Of a stretch of 22,436 nt of DNA, positions 5,914 to 14,466 are shown in pieces; within the stretch, counting starts at the first letter, position 1; the number at the start of each line of letters is the position of its first letter. The position numbers and the translations under genes are program-made. Where the stretch lies: positions 1 through 22,436 of the forward strand of contig CALASN010000186.1 of the NCBI GenBank assembly GCA_937888735.1. The letters run 5' to 3'. Origin of the DNA: UBA5499 sp002426275. GTDB lineage: Bacteria > Bacillota > DTU084. A model generated the notes under the pieces. It was not told the DNA's origin. It ran no database searches and was given only the letters and a program-made list of their open reading frames with translations.

Positions 5914-8580
5914 GTGACAGTTCAACCTTGGCGGCTGTTTAGGTTTCTGGCAGTTGGCGCGGCAAACACTCTGGTGGATTTCGGGCTCTTTAATCTCTTG
6001 GCCTGGTTAACGGGCGCGCAGGGAGCGACGCTGGTTTGGCTGAACGGTTTCAGCATTACAGTGGCGGCTTGTCAAAGTTTCTTCTTACATCGCAGCTGGA
6101 CATTTCCCTCCGGCGGGAAAGTCAAACGGCAGGCGGCGCTTTTTTTCCTCTGTACAGGCTGTGGCATTTTGCTCAATAGCCTGGTAGTGTTCCTGGCTTT
6201 AAAATTTGAAAACCGCCTGCCCTTGGCGCAACTGTGGCTCATCAATGGCGGCAAAGTCTTGGGTACGCTTTGTTCTGCGGCCTGGAATTTTTTCTGCTAT
6301 AAATATCTAGTTTTTCCGGAAGCAAAACGACTCGCGGAATTTCCTCAGGAAGGCAAAAAAGGTTTGGTCAGCGTGATCATCCCGGCCTACAACGAGGAAC
6401 GGAGACTGGGCGAAAGGCTGGCCAGTCTCACAGGTACCCTGCCTTCTTTTTTCCCCACGGAAATCATTGTGGCCGACGACGGCAGTTCGGACGCGACGCG
6501 CAGCATTGCTCAACGCTGGGCTTCAGCCTGCCCGTTTGTGAAGTTTTTAGGCTATGACCAAAATGCGGGTAAGGGCGAGGCTGTCCGGCTGGGGATGAAT
6601 GCCGCTTGCGGCGAGTACCTTTTGTTCACCGATTCTGACGCCACTTTCACCCCCGGTCACCTGAGAGCTGTGGTGGAGGCGCTTGCCTCAGGAGCGGAAG
6701 TAGTTGTAGGCCGGCGCCGGTGCGGCAAGGGCAGGCTGGAGGGGGAAAGCGGGCTGAGAAGGTTTTTGGGCGTCTGTTTTAACGTCTTGGTCCGGTGCTT
6801 TTTTCTGCCGGGAATTGCCGATAGCCAGTGCGGCCTGAAGGGGTTCACCAGGGAGGCGGCAAAGAAAGTTTTCAGCAAGCAAACTCTCAGGGGCTTTGCT
6901 TTTGATGTTGAATTGCTGGCGCTTGCCCAGAGGCAGCAGCTGGAATTGAGACAGCTTCCCATCGCTGCCAAAGCGGCCGCGGGCTCTAAGGTGAAGCTGG
7001 CAAGCTGCTTTGAGATGGCTTGGGAGCTTCTGCACCTGAAGGTAAATCTGCTATTCAACCGTTATAGCCTGGAGAGGACGCGGCAAAAATATGCGGAGGC
7101 CGCCCTGACTGTGGGGCTGTTTGCCGTGAGCTTTGCCGTGCGGCTGCCCTGGCTGTGGGAAGTGCCGAGATTTATCGACGAGCTTCGGGAGGTTGACTTA
7201 GCCCATGAAATCTTTCGCGGCCAGGCCTGGCCGTTGCATAACGCGGCTTGGGATATCGGCGCGCTGCATAATTACATTCTAGCCGGGATTTTTCAAGCTT
7301 TCGGCCCCAACATCTGGTGGCCGCGTCTTTACGTTGCCGTTACCTCGGCCCTCACCGTGGTCTTGATCTATAAATTGGGGAAGCTGCTCTTTGGCAAAGC
7401 GGCAGGCCTCTTGGCCGCAGCTTGTCTAGCTGCAAACGGCATGCACATTTTAGTGACCCACATGGCCTGGTCCAACAGCACAACGCCTTTCTTTTTCGCT
7501 TTGGCGCTTTATGGGACTTTGAAGGCGGAAAAGCGCGGCTCCGGTTTGGGTCTGCCAGTGGGGTTCCTCTGGGCTTTAGCCTTACAGACGCACTCCTCGG
7601 TGATCATTTACGTGCTGGCTGTGGCCGGCTACCTGGCAAAGAAGGACCGACTTAGAAAAGCTGTGCCTGCGGGGATAGGCTTTCTTCTGGGATACGGCAA
7701 CATGATTTATTTCAATCTCGTCTCGCATTTTGGCAGCGTTGCCTGGCTGAGCCGGAAAACGTATACTTTGGAACAGCAGCCGGGAATTTTTTCCTTTTGC
7801 CGGAATGCGGGCAGGATGCTGGTGCAGTATCTGCGCACAGTGAGTTCCACTTATTTTGAGGCGGCAAACCCGCTGGCTTATTTGGAGCAGCCTCAGTTTG
7901 TGCTGGCAGCTGTGGCGCTTTTGCTTGGCTGCTGTCTGGCTAAAAAAGAGGGGAAGAATTTGCCTTTGTGGCTGCTTGCGGCAAGCTTTGCCACCATTCC
8001 TTGGCTGAATACACGCTACAGCTTCTACCTGCCCACCCGCTATATTATGCCGGTGGCGTTGGTGGGAATTCTCCTGATGGCTAAAGGCGGCATCGGATTG
8101 TGGGATTTCCTGTTTAAAAACAAGACGGCACGGATTTGTGCCGGGACTGGGACGCTGATTTTGCTGATTTTGCAGCTGGTCCCTCATTATCGCTACTGCC
8201 GCAGCCTGGCAGGCACGGACATGGCCAATACCACGGCTTTTGCCATTACCCAGCAGGCGAGGCGGCTGGCCGGCGGCAGGGGGATCGTTTTTGTGGATCC
8301 CAGTTTGCCGGTGGAAAACGATCCTTTGCCTGTGCTGTTCAAACTAGCCGGACAAAATCAGGCTAAACTGACCCGGAGTCTGCCGGCGGCAAATTCGCGG
8401 ACGACGCCGCAGCTGGCGGTGCTCTCAAAAGCGAGCTTCATCCGGCTGAAGGGGACGGCGCCGCTAAAGCTGCGGAAAAAATTCACCTGCAGGCTTGCGA
8501 GAGCGGGAGAGAAGAAGCGGGAAATCTATCTGGTAGAGCTGAACGCTCAGAGGGGGGTGCCCGTGGGGGGTTGGCGATAA
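5914..8580 (+). CDS. GtrA - GT2 polyprenyl-phosphate glycosyltransferase - GT39-like fusion
   Basis: 888 aa with three modules. (1) Residues 1-135, GtrA-like: four predicted membrane helices, beginning RFLAVGAANTLVDFGLFNLL, the family that flips lipid-linked sugars. (2) Residues 150-385, GT2 of the DPM1/ALG5/GtrB type: VIIPAYNEE (154-162), ADDGSSDAT (187-195), TDSDA (239-243, metal/sugar-nucleotide site), DSQCGLKGFTREAA (303-316). It would load a sugar onto undecaprenyl phosphate. (3) Residues 395-875, many-helix GT39/ArnT/PMT-like transferase with an early acidic pair in FIDELREVDLAHEIF (Asp422, Glu423). Together these equal charging, flipping and transfer of one sugar outside the membrane. 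GTG 5914 fits GtrA alignment, but GGAGG (5893-5897) is 16 nt away and perfectly spaced to an in-frame ATT at 5905. The acceptor is unknown. Confidence 0.85.
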   Translation: MTVQPWRLFRFLAVGAANTLVDFGLFNLLAWLTGAQGATLVWLNGFSITVAACQSFFLHRSWTFPSGGKVKRQAALFFLCTGCGILLNSLVVFLALKFENRLPLAQLWLINGGKVLGTLCSAAWNFFCYKYLVFPEAKRLAEFPQEGKKGLVSVIIPAYNEERRLGERLASLTGTLPSFFPTEIIVADDGSSDATRSIAQRWASACPFVKFLGYDQNAGKGEAVRLGMNAACGEYLLFTDSDATFTPGHLRAVVEALASGAEVVVGRRRCGKGRLEGESGLRRFLGVCFNVLVRCFFLPGIADSQCGLKGFTREAAKKVFSKQTLRGFAFDVELLALAQRQQLELRQLPIAAKAAAGSKVKLASCFEMAWELLHLKVNLLFNRYSLERTRQKYAEAALTVGLFAVSFAVRLPWLWEVPRFIDELREVDLAHEIFRGQAWPLHNAAWDIGALHNYILAGIFQAFGPNIWWPRLYVAVTSALTVVLIYKLGKLLFGKAAGLLAAACLAANGMHILVTHMAWSNSTTPFFFALALYGTLKAEKRGSGLGLPVGFLWALALQTHSSVIIYVLAVAGYLAKKDRLRKAVPAGIGFLLGYGNMIYFNLVSHFGSVAWLSRKTYTLEQQPGIFSFCRNAGRMLVQYLRTVSSTYFEAANPLAYLEQPQFVLAAVALLLGCCLAKKEGKNLPLWLLAASFATIPWLNTRYSFYLPTRYIMPVALVGILLMAKGGIGLWDFLFKNKTARICAGTGTLILLILQLVPHYRYCRSLAGTDMANTTAFAITQQARRLAGGRGIVFVDPSLPVENDPLPVLFKLAGQNQAKLTRSLPAANSRTTPQLAVLSKASFIRLKGTAPLKLRKKFTCRLARAGEKKREIYLVELNAQRGVPVGGWR

Positions 8581-8598
8581 CCTAAGAAGTGGTATAAT
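8571..8598 (+). promoter_or_regulatory. sigma-A promoter of the methyltransferase-sbcDC run
   Basis: -35 TTGGCG (8571-8576), 16-nt spacer, -10 TATAAT (8593-8598). The -35 overlaps the last codons of the upstream gene. Predicted start about 8605 gives a very short leader. Confidence 0.75.
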
Positions 8599-8624
8599 TT
8601 ATAAAGAAACAGGTGGTGTGGAAA

Positions 8625-9677
8625 TTGCCTTGCCAGTTCAGCCAGCAAAATCGCAAATATTTGGGCTCCAAAGCAATGTTGTTGGATTTTATTTGCCGCT
8701 CCATTTGCCAGGTGGTCTCCGAGCGCCTTGAAGATTGCACCTTTCTGGATCCGTTTGCGGGCACGGGAGTGGTGGCCGCCTTTTTTGCGGGCAAGGCCAA
8801 GGAAGTGCTGGCCGGCGATCTTCTGTACTCCAATTACGTGACCAACAGGGCTTTTTTGTGTACCACAGCTCAAAATGCGGATTTGGACAAAGTAGCGGCG
8901 CTGCTAAGACAGCTCAATGCCCTGGCTGGAGAAGAAGGCTATTTGCCAGAGAATTATGGGAATACATATTTTACATTGGAAAACGCCAGGAAGATTCAGG
9001 CTGTGCGGGAACGCATCGCCGCCTGGCAGAGAGAAGAACTCATCACAGACCAGGAATATTGTCTTTTGCTGACTTCCCTTCTCTACGCAGCGGATAAAGT
9101 GGCCAATACTTGCGGACAGTATGACTCCTATCTGAAAAATTTAGGGCAGCCATCCTTCAGCGACGCAGGCGTGCACCTGGTGGACGGGTTGGCATACGGC
9201 GCCTTGAGTCTCCATCCTCTGGTCCTCAAGGCAGGCGGAGCCTGCCGGGTGTTTTGCCGGGACGCCAATAAGCTGGCGGAAGAATTTGCAGTGGACATCC
9301 TTTATCTAGACCCTCCATATAACAATCGGCAGTATTGCGATAATTATCACGTTTTAGAGAATATCGCCCGCTGGGAAAAACCGCCCCTGCGCGGGAAGAC
9401 CCGTAAGTTCGATCGCACCGGGCTGCGCAGCCGCTACTCTAAAAAGCGTCAGGCTCCTTTTGCCCTCCGGGAGCTGGTGCAGCGGGCCCGCAGCCGCTAT
9501 TTATTCCTTTCCTATAACAGCGAAGGCATCATCAGCCAAGAAGATATTTTGGCTATTCTGCAAAGCAAAGGGAAAGTCACGGTGCGAGAGCAGCCGCATT
9601 CCGTCTTCGGCGGCGGCGCGGGCCGCGCTAAAAGGCGGCAGGTGGTGGAGCGGCTGTACTGCTGCCGGGTCACTTGA
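8625..9677 (+). CDS. D12-class N6-adenine DNA methyltransferase
   Basis: 350 aa from TTG 8625. Numbered from GTG 8613: N-terminal RKYLGSK (14-20) is the usual start of D12/Dam-like enzymes; AdoMet-binding motif I DPFAGTG at 46-52; helical target-recognition region about 85-215; catalytic motif IV DPPYNNRQY at 233-241. It should methylate adenine N6 in a short double-stranded target; the target cannot be read from sequence. No restriction endonuclease gene is next to it, so it looks solitary. TTG 8625 is preferred because AGGTGG (8611-8616) lies 8 nt upstream, while GTG 8613 would be nearly leaderless. Followed 49 nt later by sbcD, so probably cotranscribed with the repair genes. Confidence 0.85.
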   Translation: MPCQFSQQNRKYLGSKAMLLDFICRSICQVVSERLEDCTFLDPFAGTGVVAAFFAGKAKEVLAGDLLYSNYVTNRAFLCTTAQNADLDKVAALLRQLNALAGEEGYLPENYGNTYFTLENARKIQAVRERIAAWQREELITDQEYCLLLTSLLYAADKVANTCGQYDSYLKNLGQPSFSDAGVHLVDGLAYGALSLHPLVLKAGGACRVFCRDANKLAEEFAVDILYLDPPYNNRQYCDNYHVLENIARWEKPPLRGKTRKFDRTGLRSRYSKKRQAPFALRELVQRARSRYLFLSYNSEGIISQEDILAILQSKGKVTVREQPHSVFGGGAGRAKRRQVVERLYCCRVT

Positions 9678-9726
9678 TTGAGGCTGGGACAAGCATTTCA
9701 CGATGATTTTGGGGAGGAAAGAGCAA

Positions 9727-10932
9727 GTGCGGATTTTGCATACGTCGGACTGGCACCTGGGAAGGACTCTGGAGAGGCAAAGCAGGCAGCAGGAGCAGGA
9801 ACGAGTGCTCTGTGAGATCGTGGAGTTGGCCGCCTCCGAGCGCTGCGATCTGATCCTGATCGCCGGAGATGTTTTTGACACCGCTACTCCGCCCGCCTGG
9901 GCAGAAGCGCTTTTTTACGATACCGTCAAGGCCTTGGCCGCGGGAGGAAAGAGGGCTGTGGTGGTGATAGCTGGCAATCATGATCAGCCCGAGCGCCTCA
10001 CCGCGGCCCGGGCTTTGGCTGAGGGGATGGGAATCTTTATCTTAGGTCTGCCTTCCGACGTCGCCCGCGGCGGAAGCCGGCAGATACGCTGCCTGGACAG
10101 CGGCCCTGCCTGGCTGGAGCTGGGCTGGGAGAAGGAGCGAGCTGTGATCGCTGCCTTGCCCTATCCCTCGGAAGCGCGTCTGGGACAGCTGTTCAGCCAG
10201 GAGATCGAAGAAGAAGCCTTTGCCGCTGGCTATGTGCGCAAAATGAGAGAGCTTTGCGCCGCCTTGAGCGGCCGCTTCAGGGAAGACGCGGTGAAGCTGG
10301 CTGTGAGCCATCTGTATGTACAGGGGGGGCAGAGCTCGGACAGCGAGCGGCCCGTTCAGCTGGGCAGCGCCCCGGCTGTCCCTGTGGATTGCCTGCCCAA
10401 GGCCCAATACCTTGCCTTGGGGCATTTGCACAGCCCCCAGCAATTGCCTGGCGGCTGCGGCCGCTATGCGGGTTCGCCTTTGGCTTACGGCTTCGGCGAG
10501 ACCAGCCCCAAATCCGTCTCGATTGTAGAGGTAGTTCCGGGACAAGCGGCCAGGGTGAAGACCGTTCCCCTTACGGCCGGCCGCAGGCTTTTGATTTGGA
10601 AGGCGGACAGCATCGCCGCTGTCAGGGAATTGGTGGCTGCGGGAGAGGACCGAAACGCTTGGATCAGGCTGGATCTGCAATTAGAGAAAGAGACCAGTCC
10701 CGGGGAGATTCGCAGCCTCAAGGAGCTTTCCCAAAGCTTTGTCCAGGTGCGGCTGCTTTTGCCCCGCCAGGAAGAAAGCCGCAGGCACAGGAGGGCAGAT
10801 TTGTCCATAGATCAGCTTTTCAGGCGTTTTTATCGCGAACAGACCGGTCAGGAACCTTCCTCTGAGCTGGTGAAATTATTTCTGGAGCTTTTGGAGGAGC
10901 CAGAAGGAGATTTGGAGGTGGCCAGCGCATGA
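9727..10932 (+). CDS. sbcD: SbcD nuclease subunit
   Basis: 401 aa. Mre11-type metallophosphoesterase that, with SbcC, opens DNA hairpins and trims double-strand ends. Phosphoesterase motifs in order: SDWHLG (7-12), GDVFD (47-51), GNHD (83-86), then SHLYVQGG and GHLHSPQ, giving the two-metal site. The C-terminal region carries the capping domain and the part that binds the SbcC coiled-coil root. Start is GTG 9727: GGGGAGG (9711-9717) is 9 nt upstream and the protein then begins MRILHTSDWHLG, the usual SbcD N-terminus; ATG 9703 lacks this. Overlaps sbcC by ATGA, indicating coupled translation. Confidence 0.95.
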   Translation: MRILHTSDWHLGRTLERQSRQQEQERVLCEIVELAASERCDLILIAGDVFDTATPPAWAEALFYDTVKALAAGGKRAVVVIAGNHDQPERLTAARALAEGMGIFILGLPSDVARGGSRQIRCLDSGPAWLELGWEKERAVIAALPYPSEARLGQLFSQEIEEEAFAAGYVRKMRELCAALSGRFREDAVKLAVSHLYVQGGQSSDSERPVQLGSAPAVPVDCLPKAQYLALGHLHSPQQLPGGCGRYAGSPLAYGFGETSPKSVSIVEVVPGQAARVKTVPLTAGRRLLIWKADSIAAVRELVAAGEDRNAWIRLDLQLEKETSPGEIRSLKELSQSFVQVRLLLPRQEESRRHRRADLSIDQLFRRFYREQTGQEPSSELVKLFLELLEEPEGDLEVASA

Positions 10933-13900
10933 GGCCGCTGTACCTTCGCTTTTCAGGCTTGCAAAGCTATCGGGAACCGCAGGAGATAGATTTCCAGCGG
11001 CTTACGGAAGTGGGCCTCTTTGGGATCTTCGGTCCCACAGGCAGCGGCAAGTCAACTATTTTGGATGCCATCACCTTAGCATTGTACGGCAGGGTTGAGC
11101 GGGCTGGAGCCGGAATTCAAGGAATCATGAACATGAATTCAGACAAGCTCAGCGTCAGTTTCGCTTTTGCCTTAGGAGAGCGGCTGTTTCGGGTAGAGCG
11201 CAGCTACCGCCGCAATAAAGCCAATGTTGTCTCCATGACCGGCGCCAGATTAATTGAACAAACGGGCGATCAGAGCAAGATTTTGGCCGATAAAGACGTT
11301 ACCGCCCAGGTCCGAGAACTGCTGGGCCTTGACGTGCAGGATTTCACCAGGGCAGTGGTGCTGCCCCAAGGGAAATTCGCCGAATTTCTCACCCTCGCAG
11401 GCAAAGAAAGACGCAATATGTTAGAGCGGCTGTTTGGTCTGGCCGCCTATGGCAAGCGGCTCACCGAGCGCGTCGGCGCGCAGCTGGCGGCAGCCGGCGG
11501 CAGCTTGGGGCAGGTGACGGCGCAGCAACAAACCCTGGGAGACGCCTCTGAGCGAGCTCTCAGCGCCGCAGAAAAACAGCAGCGCGAGGCAGAGGCGGCC
11601 GCTGAGGCCGCTGCCGCCGCATTGAAAGCGGCCAGCGCAGTCTTTGAAGAGGCAAAAAAACAGCTAGAGCTGCAGGAGGAACTCAAAGGAGTAGAGGAAA
11701 AAGCTCAGGCGCATAAGGTACAGGCGCCTGAAATGGAAGAAAAAGCCGGAGAGCTTGCCGCCAGCGAACAAGCGGAGCCTCTGCGCCATCTGCTGCAAGG
11801 CTGTCAGACTACCGCGGAGGAGGTGGCTGCCGCGCAGCAGAGAGCCTCGGAGGCCGCGGCTGAAGCTGTGCAGTGCCAGGGGCAGGCACAGCGAGCGCAG
11901 GAGGAAGCCGAAGCGGCTGCCGCCGAATTAAAGGCAAAGGAACCTGAGTATTTGCTGCGCCTGAGCCAGCTGGAAGAGGCATTGGAGCTGGAAAGGCAGC
12001 AGGAGGCAGCTGCGGGTGAATTTAAAGATTTGGCCTCGGAGCTGAGCCGGCTGCAGGGGAGCGCGGCCGGCCTGCAAGCTGAGCTCATGGAGTGCGGCCA
12101 GAAAAAAACAGCTTGCGAAGGGAAGCTGGCAGATCTGGAGCAAGCTCGCGCCCGGCTCATAGTCAGCGCCGAGGAGCGTGAACGTTTGGGCAAAGCAGGC
12201 TCGGAGCTGCAGGCGTTAAAACTGCAAACCGGCTCGCAAGAGGAAGCGGCGGCCAAATGCGGCAGGCAGCGGACAGAGCTTGAGCGTTTGCAGAACCGGC
12301 TGCAGGAAGTCCAAAGCAGGCTGGCTGCGGTTCGGGAAGAATTCCAAGGCCGCAAGGCGCAGATGCGGGAACACGCGCAGAAGCTCCCGGCCAGCTCAAG
12401 CCGGCTTGCGGAGCAAGGAGAAGAGCTGGCGCTGGCGCGCGCCGTGGTTGTCTCCCTCAAGCGCCGCTTGCAGGAAAGAACGGGACTGGAAAGAGAACGC
12501 TGCCTTTGGGAAGCCGAAAGCGCGCAGAGCCAGGAGCAAGCGCGGGAGCTGACGGCGCAGGCCGCTGCCGCCGGCGACAAGTTGGCCTCCTTAAAGGCGG
12601 CCGCGGCACAGGAAGAAGAGGCAAAACTCGCGTCCATGCTGGCTTCAAGGCTGCAGGCAGGGGAGCCCTGTCCGGTTTGCGGCGCGCTGCATCATCCCGC
12701 GCCGCAGGAGTCCGTGCAGTTTCGGGATTATGCGCCTGCGGTGGCGCAAGCGGAAAGAGATCTGGATCGCATCAAGGAGGAACTGGCGAAGGCTGCGGCC
12801 CGGGGAGAAGCGGCAGCCGCCAGGAGCCGGGAGCTTGCAACCAGGCTGGCTGAGCTTGACCAGGCGATAGCCGGCGAGCGGCAGCAGCTTCCTCTCCCGT
12901 GGCAGGATCGAGAGCCTGAGGAGGAACTTCTTCAGGCAGAAGCGGCATATCAAGAGCTGAAAAAACAAACAGCCCTTTGGGAAGAAGAACGAGCGAGACT
13001 GGAGGCGGCTTTGGCAGCTGAAAGCGATGAGCTTGCCGGCTGGGAAAGGCAGGAAGCCGCGCTGGCAGCCAAAGCCGAGGCGGCGGACGCAAGCCTCAAG
13101 CAACGCGTCTCGGAGCTGGCGCAAGCGCAGGAGCTGCTGACGAAAACCGCGGCTAGTTTTGCCGCTTTGGCAGGAGGCCTGGATCAGGCGGAGCTGGAAG
13201 CCCGCCTGGCTCAACTTGCGGCCTGGGACCGGGAGCTTGAGCGGTTGGAAAGGCGGAAACAACAGCTGACCGCGGAGCTGAAAGAGGCTGCGGCACAGGC
13301 AGACTCAGCCGCTTCAAAGTTGGACGAGAACAAAGTGGCGCTGGCAAAGCTGGAAATTCAGCGGCAAGAACGGCGGCAAGCTTTGGAGCAGCTTCAGGAG
13401 AGACTGCGAAAAATCACGGCCGGAGAAGCTGCCGGCAAGCTGCGCGCCAGCCTGCATCAGAGCTATGAGCAGCTCAAGACGCGGGGCGCAGTCTCCGGCA
13501 GGCGAGCGGAAGAACTGCGCCTGCGGCTGCAGGAGACGCAAAGCGAAGTTGCGCGAAGCGCGGAAGCTTTGAGCGGCGCTCAAGCGCGGCTGCGAACCTT
13601 GGAGCAGGGGCTGGCAGGGGGCTTGGAGCAAAGCGGTTTTGCTTCCAAAGACTCCCTGGCGTCTGCCCTGCGGGAGGAGACGGAAAGACGGCGGCTGCGG
13701 CAGCAGCTCGAAGCTTACAGGCAGCAAGCTCAGCTTTTGGTTCAGGAAGAGAGCAGGCTGCGGAACTTAATTTCCGAAGAGCTTACGGCTGAGGAATACC
13801 AACGCCGCTCGCAGCTATACAGCCGTGCCGCGCAAGGTTCGGACGAAGCCCTGGCCCAGATGGGCGCCGCCCAGGAAAATTATCGCCAGCTGCAGGCAAA

Positions 13901-14462
13901 ACGGCAAAAGTGGCGTGAACTGGAGGAGGAATTTCGCCTCTTGACGGCGAAAGTAAACAAACTAGAGAGCCTGCAAGCTGTTCTGCGAGGCAATGTGTTT
14001 GTGGATTTCCTGGCCCAAGAGCAGCTGGAGGCCATCGCTCAGGATGCGGCAGCCAGATTGCTGCGCCTTTCAGGCGGACATTACGCTTTGGAGATCGGGG
14101 AGGATTGCGATTTCCAGATCGTCGATCATTTCAGCGGCAGCATTCGCCGTCCGGTGAACACGCTCTCCGGCGGCGAGACGTTTTTGGCTTCCTTAGCGTT
14201 AGCCCTGGCGCTTTCCAGCCATATCCAGCTGCGGGGCGCCTACCCGCTTGAGTTTTTCTTTTTGGACGAAGGTTTCGGCACCTTAGATCCGGAACTGTTG
14301 GAAACCGTGATCACGGCTCTGGAGATGCTGCAGAAGGATCGCATGATCATCGGCGTGATCAGCCACGTGGCCGAATTGCGTCAGCGGCTGGCGCGCAGGC
14401 TCTACGTGGAACCTGCCGAACCCTTGGGCCGCGGCAGCAGAATTCGTCTGGAGGTGGGCTGA
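10929..14462 (+). CDS. sbcC: SbcC/Rad50-type SMC ATPase
   Basis: 1177 aa, normal length for SbcC. N-terminal ATPase half with Walker A GPTGSGKS (35-42) and Q-loop VVLPQGKFAEFL. Long coiled coil rich in Ala, Glu, Gln and Arg (about 180-1000), interrupted by the zinc hook CPVC at 581-584, which dimerises the arms through Zn2+. The C-terminal ATPase half has the ABC signature LSGGE (1079-1083) and Walker B FFFLDEGFGTLD (about 1109-1120, with Asp1113 and Glu1114). Forms the SbcCD complex with the upstream subunit. Translation is coupled by the 4-nt overlap (10929-10932). The coiled coil makes the reverse frames open and Ser/Ala/Cys-rich, which produces spurious antisense ORFs. Confidence 0.96.
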   Translation: MRPLYLRFSGLQSYREPQEIDFQRLTEVGLFGIFGPTGSGKSTILDAITLALYGRVERAGAGIQGIMNMNSDKLSVSFAFALGERLFRVERSYRRNKANVVSMTGARLIEQTGDQSKILADKDVTAQVRELLGLDVQDFTRAVVLPQGKFAEFLTLAGKERRNMLERLFGLAAYGKRLTERVGAQLAAAGGSLGQVTAQQQTLGDASERALSAAEKQQREAEAAAEAAAAALKAASAVFEEAKKQLELQEELKGVEEKAQAHKVQAPEMEEKAGELAASEQAEPLRHLLQGCQTTAEEVAAAQQRASEAAAEAVQCQGQAQRAQEEAEAAAAELKAKEPEYLLRLSQLEEALELERQQEAAAGEFKDLASELSRLQGSAAGLQAELMECGQKKTACEGKLADLEQARARLIVSAEERERLGKAGSELQALKLQTGSQEEAAAKCGRQRTELERLQNRLQEVQSRLAAVREEFQGRKAQMREHAQKLPASSSRLAEQGEELALARAVVVSLKRRLQERTGLERERCLWEAESAQSQEQARELTAQAAAAGDKLASLKAAAAQEEEAKLASMLASRLQAGEPCPVCGALHHPAPQESVQFRDYAPAVAQAERDLDRIKEELAKAAARGEAAAARSRELATRLAELDQAIAGERQQLPLPWQDREPEEELLQAEAAYQELKKQTALWEEERARLEAALAAESDELAGWERQEAALAAKAEAADASLKQRVSELAQAQELLTKTAASFAALAGGLDQAELEARLAQLAAWDRELERLERRKQQLTAELKEAAAQADSAASKLDENKVALAKLEIQRQERRQALEQLQERLRKITAGEAAGKLRASLHQSYEQLKTRGAVSGRRAEELRLRLQETQSEVARSAEALSGAQARLRTLEQGLAGGLEQSGFASKDSLASALREETERRRLRQQLEAYRQQAQLLVQEESRLRNLISEELTAEEYQRRSQLYSRAAQGSDEALAQMGAAQENYRQLQAKRQKWRELEEEFRLLTAKVNKLESLQAVLRGNVFVDFLAQEQLEAIAQDAAARLLRLSGGHYALEIGEDCDFQIVDHFSGSIRRPVNTLSGGETFLASLALALALSSHIQLRGAYPLEFFFLDEGFGTLDPELLETVITALEMLQKDRMIIGVISHVAELRQRLARRLYVEPAEPLGRGSRIRLEVG

Positions 14463-14466
14463 AGCG

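Noticed and set aside
7582..8187. Open minus-strand frame of 201 codons inside the glycosyltransferase fusion
   Set aside because: Low-complexity Gln/Arg/His-rich translation, antisense to a membrane protein with clear domain structure.
10042..10680. Open minus-strand frame of 212 codons inside sbcD
   Set aside because: Antisense to a well-supported nuclease gene; no recognisable domain.
11804..12637. Open minus-strand frame of 277 codons inside sbcC
   Set aside because: Ser/Ala/Cys-rich reverse reading of the Ala/Glu/Gln coiled coil; no family resemblance and fully inside a secure gene.
12645..13262. Open minus-strand frame of 205 codons inside sbcC
   Set aside because: Same cause: compositional shadow of the coiled-coil coding strand.
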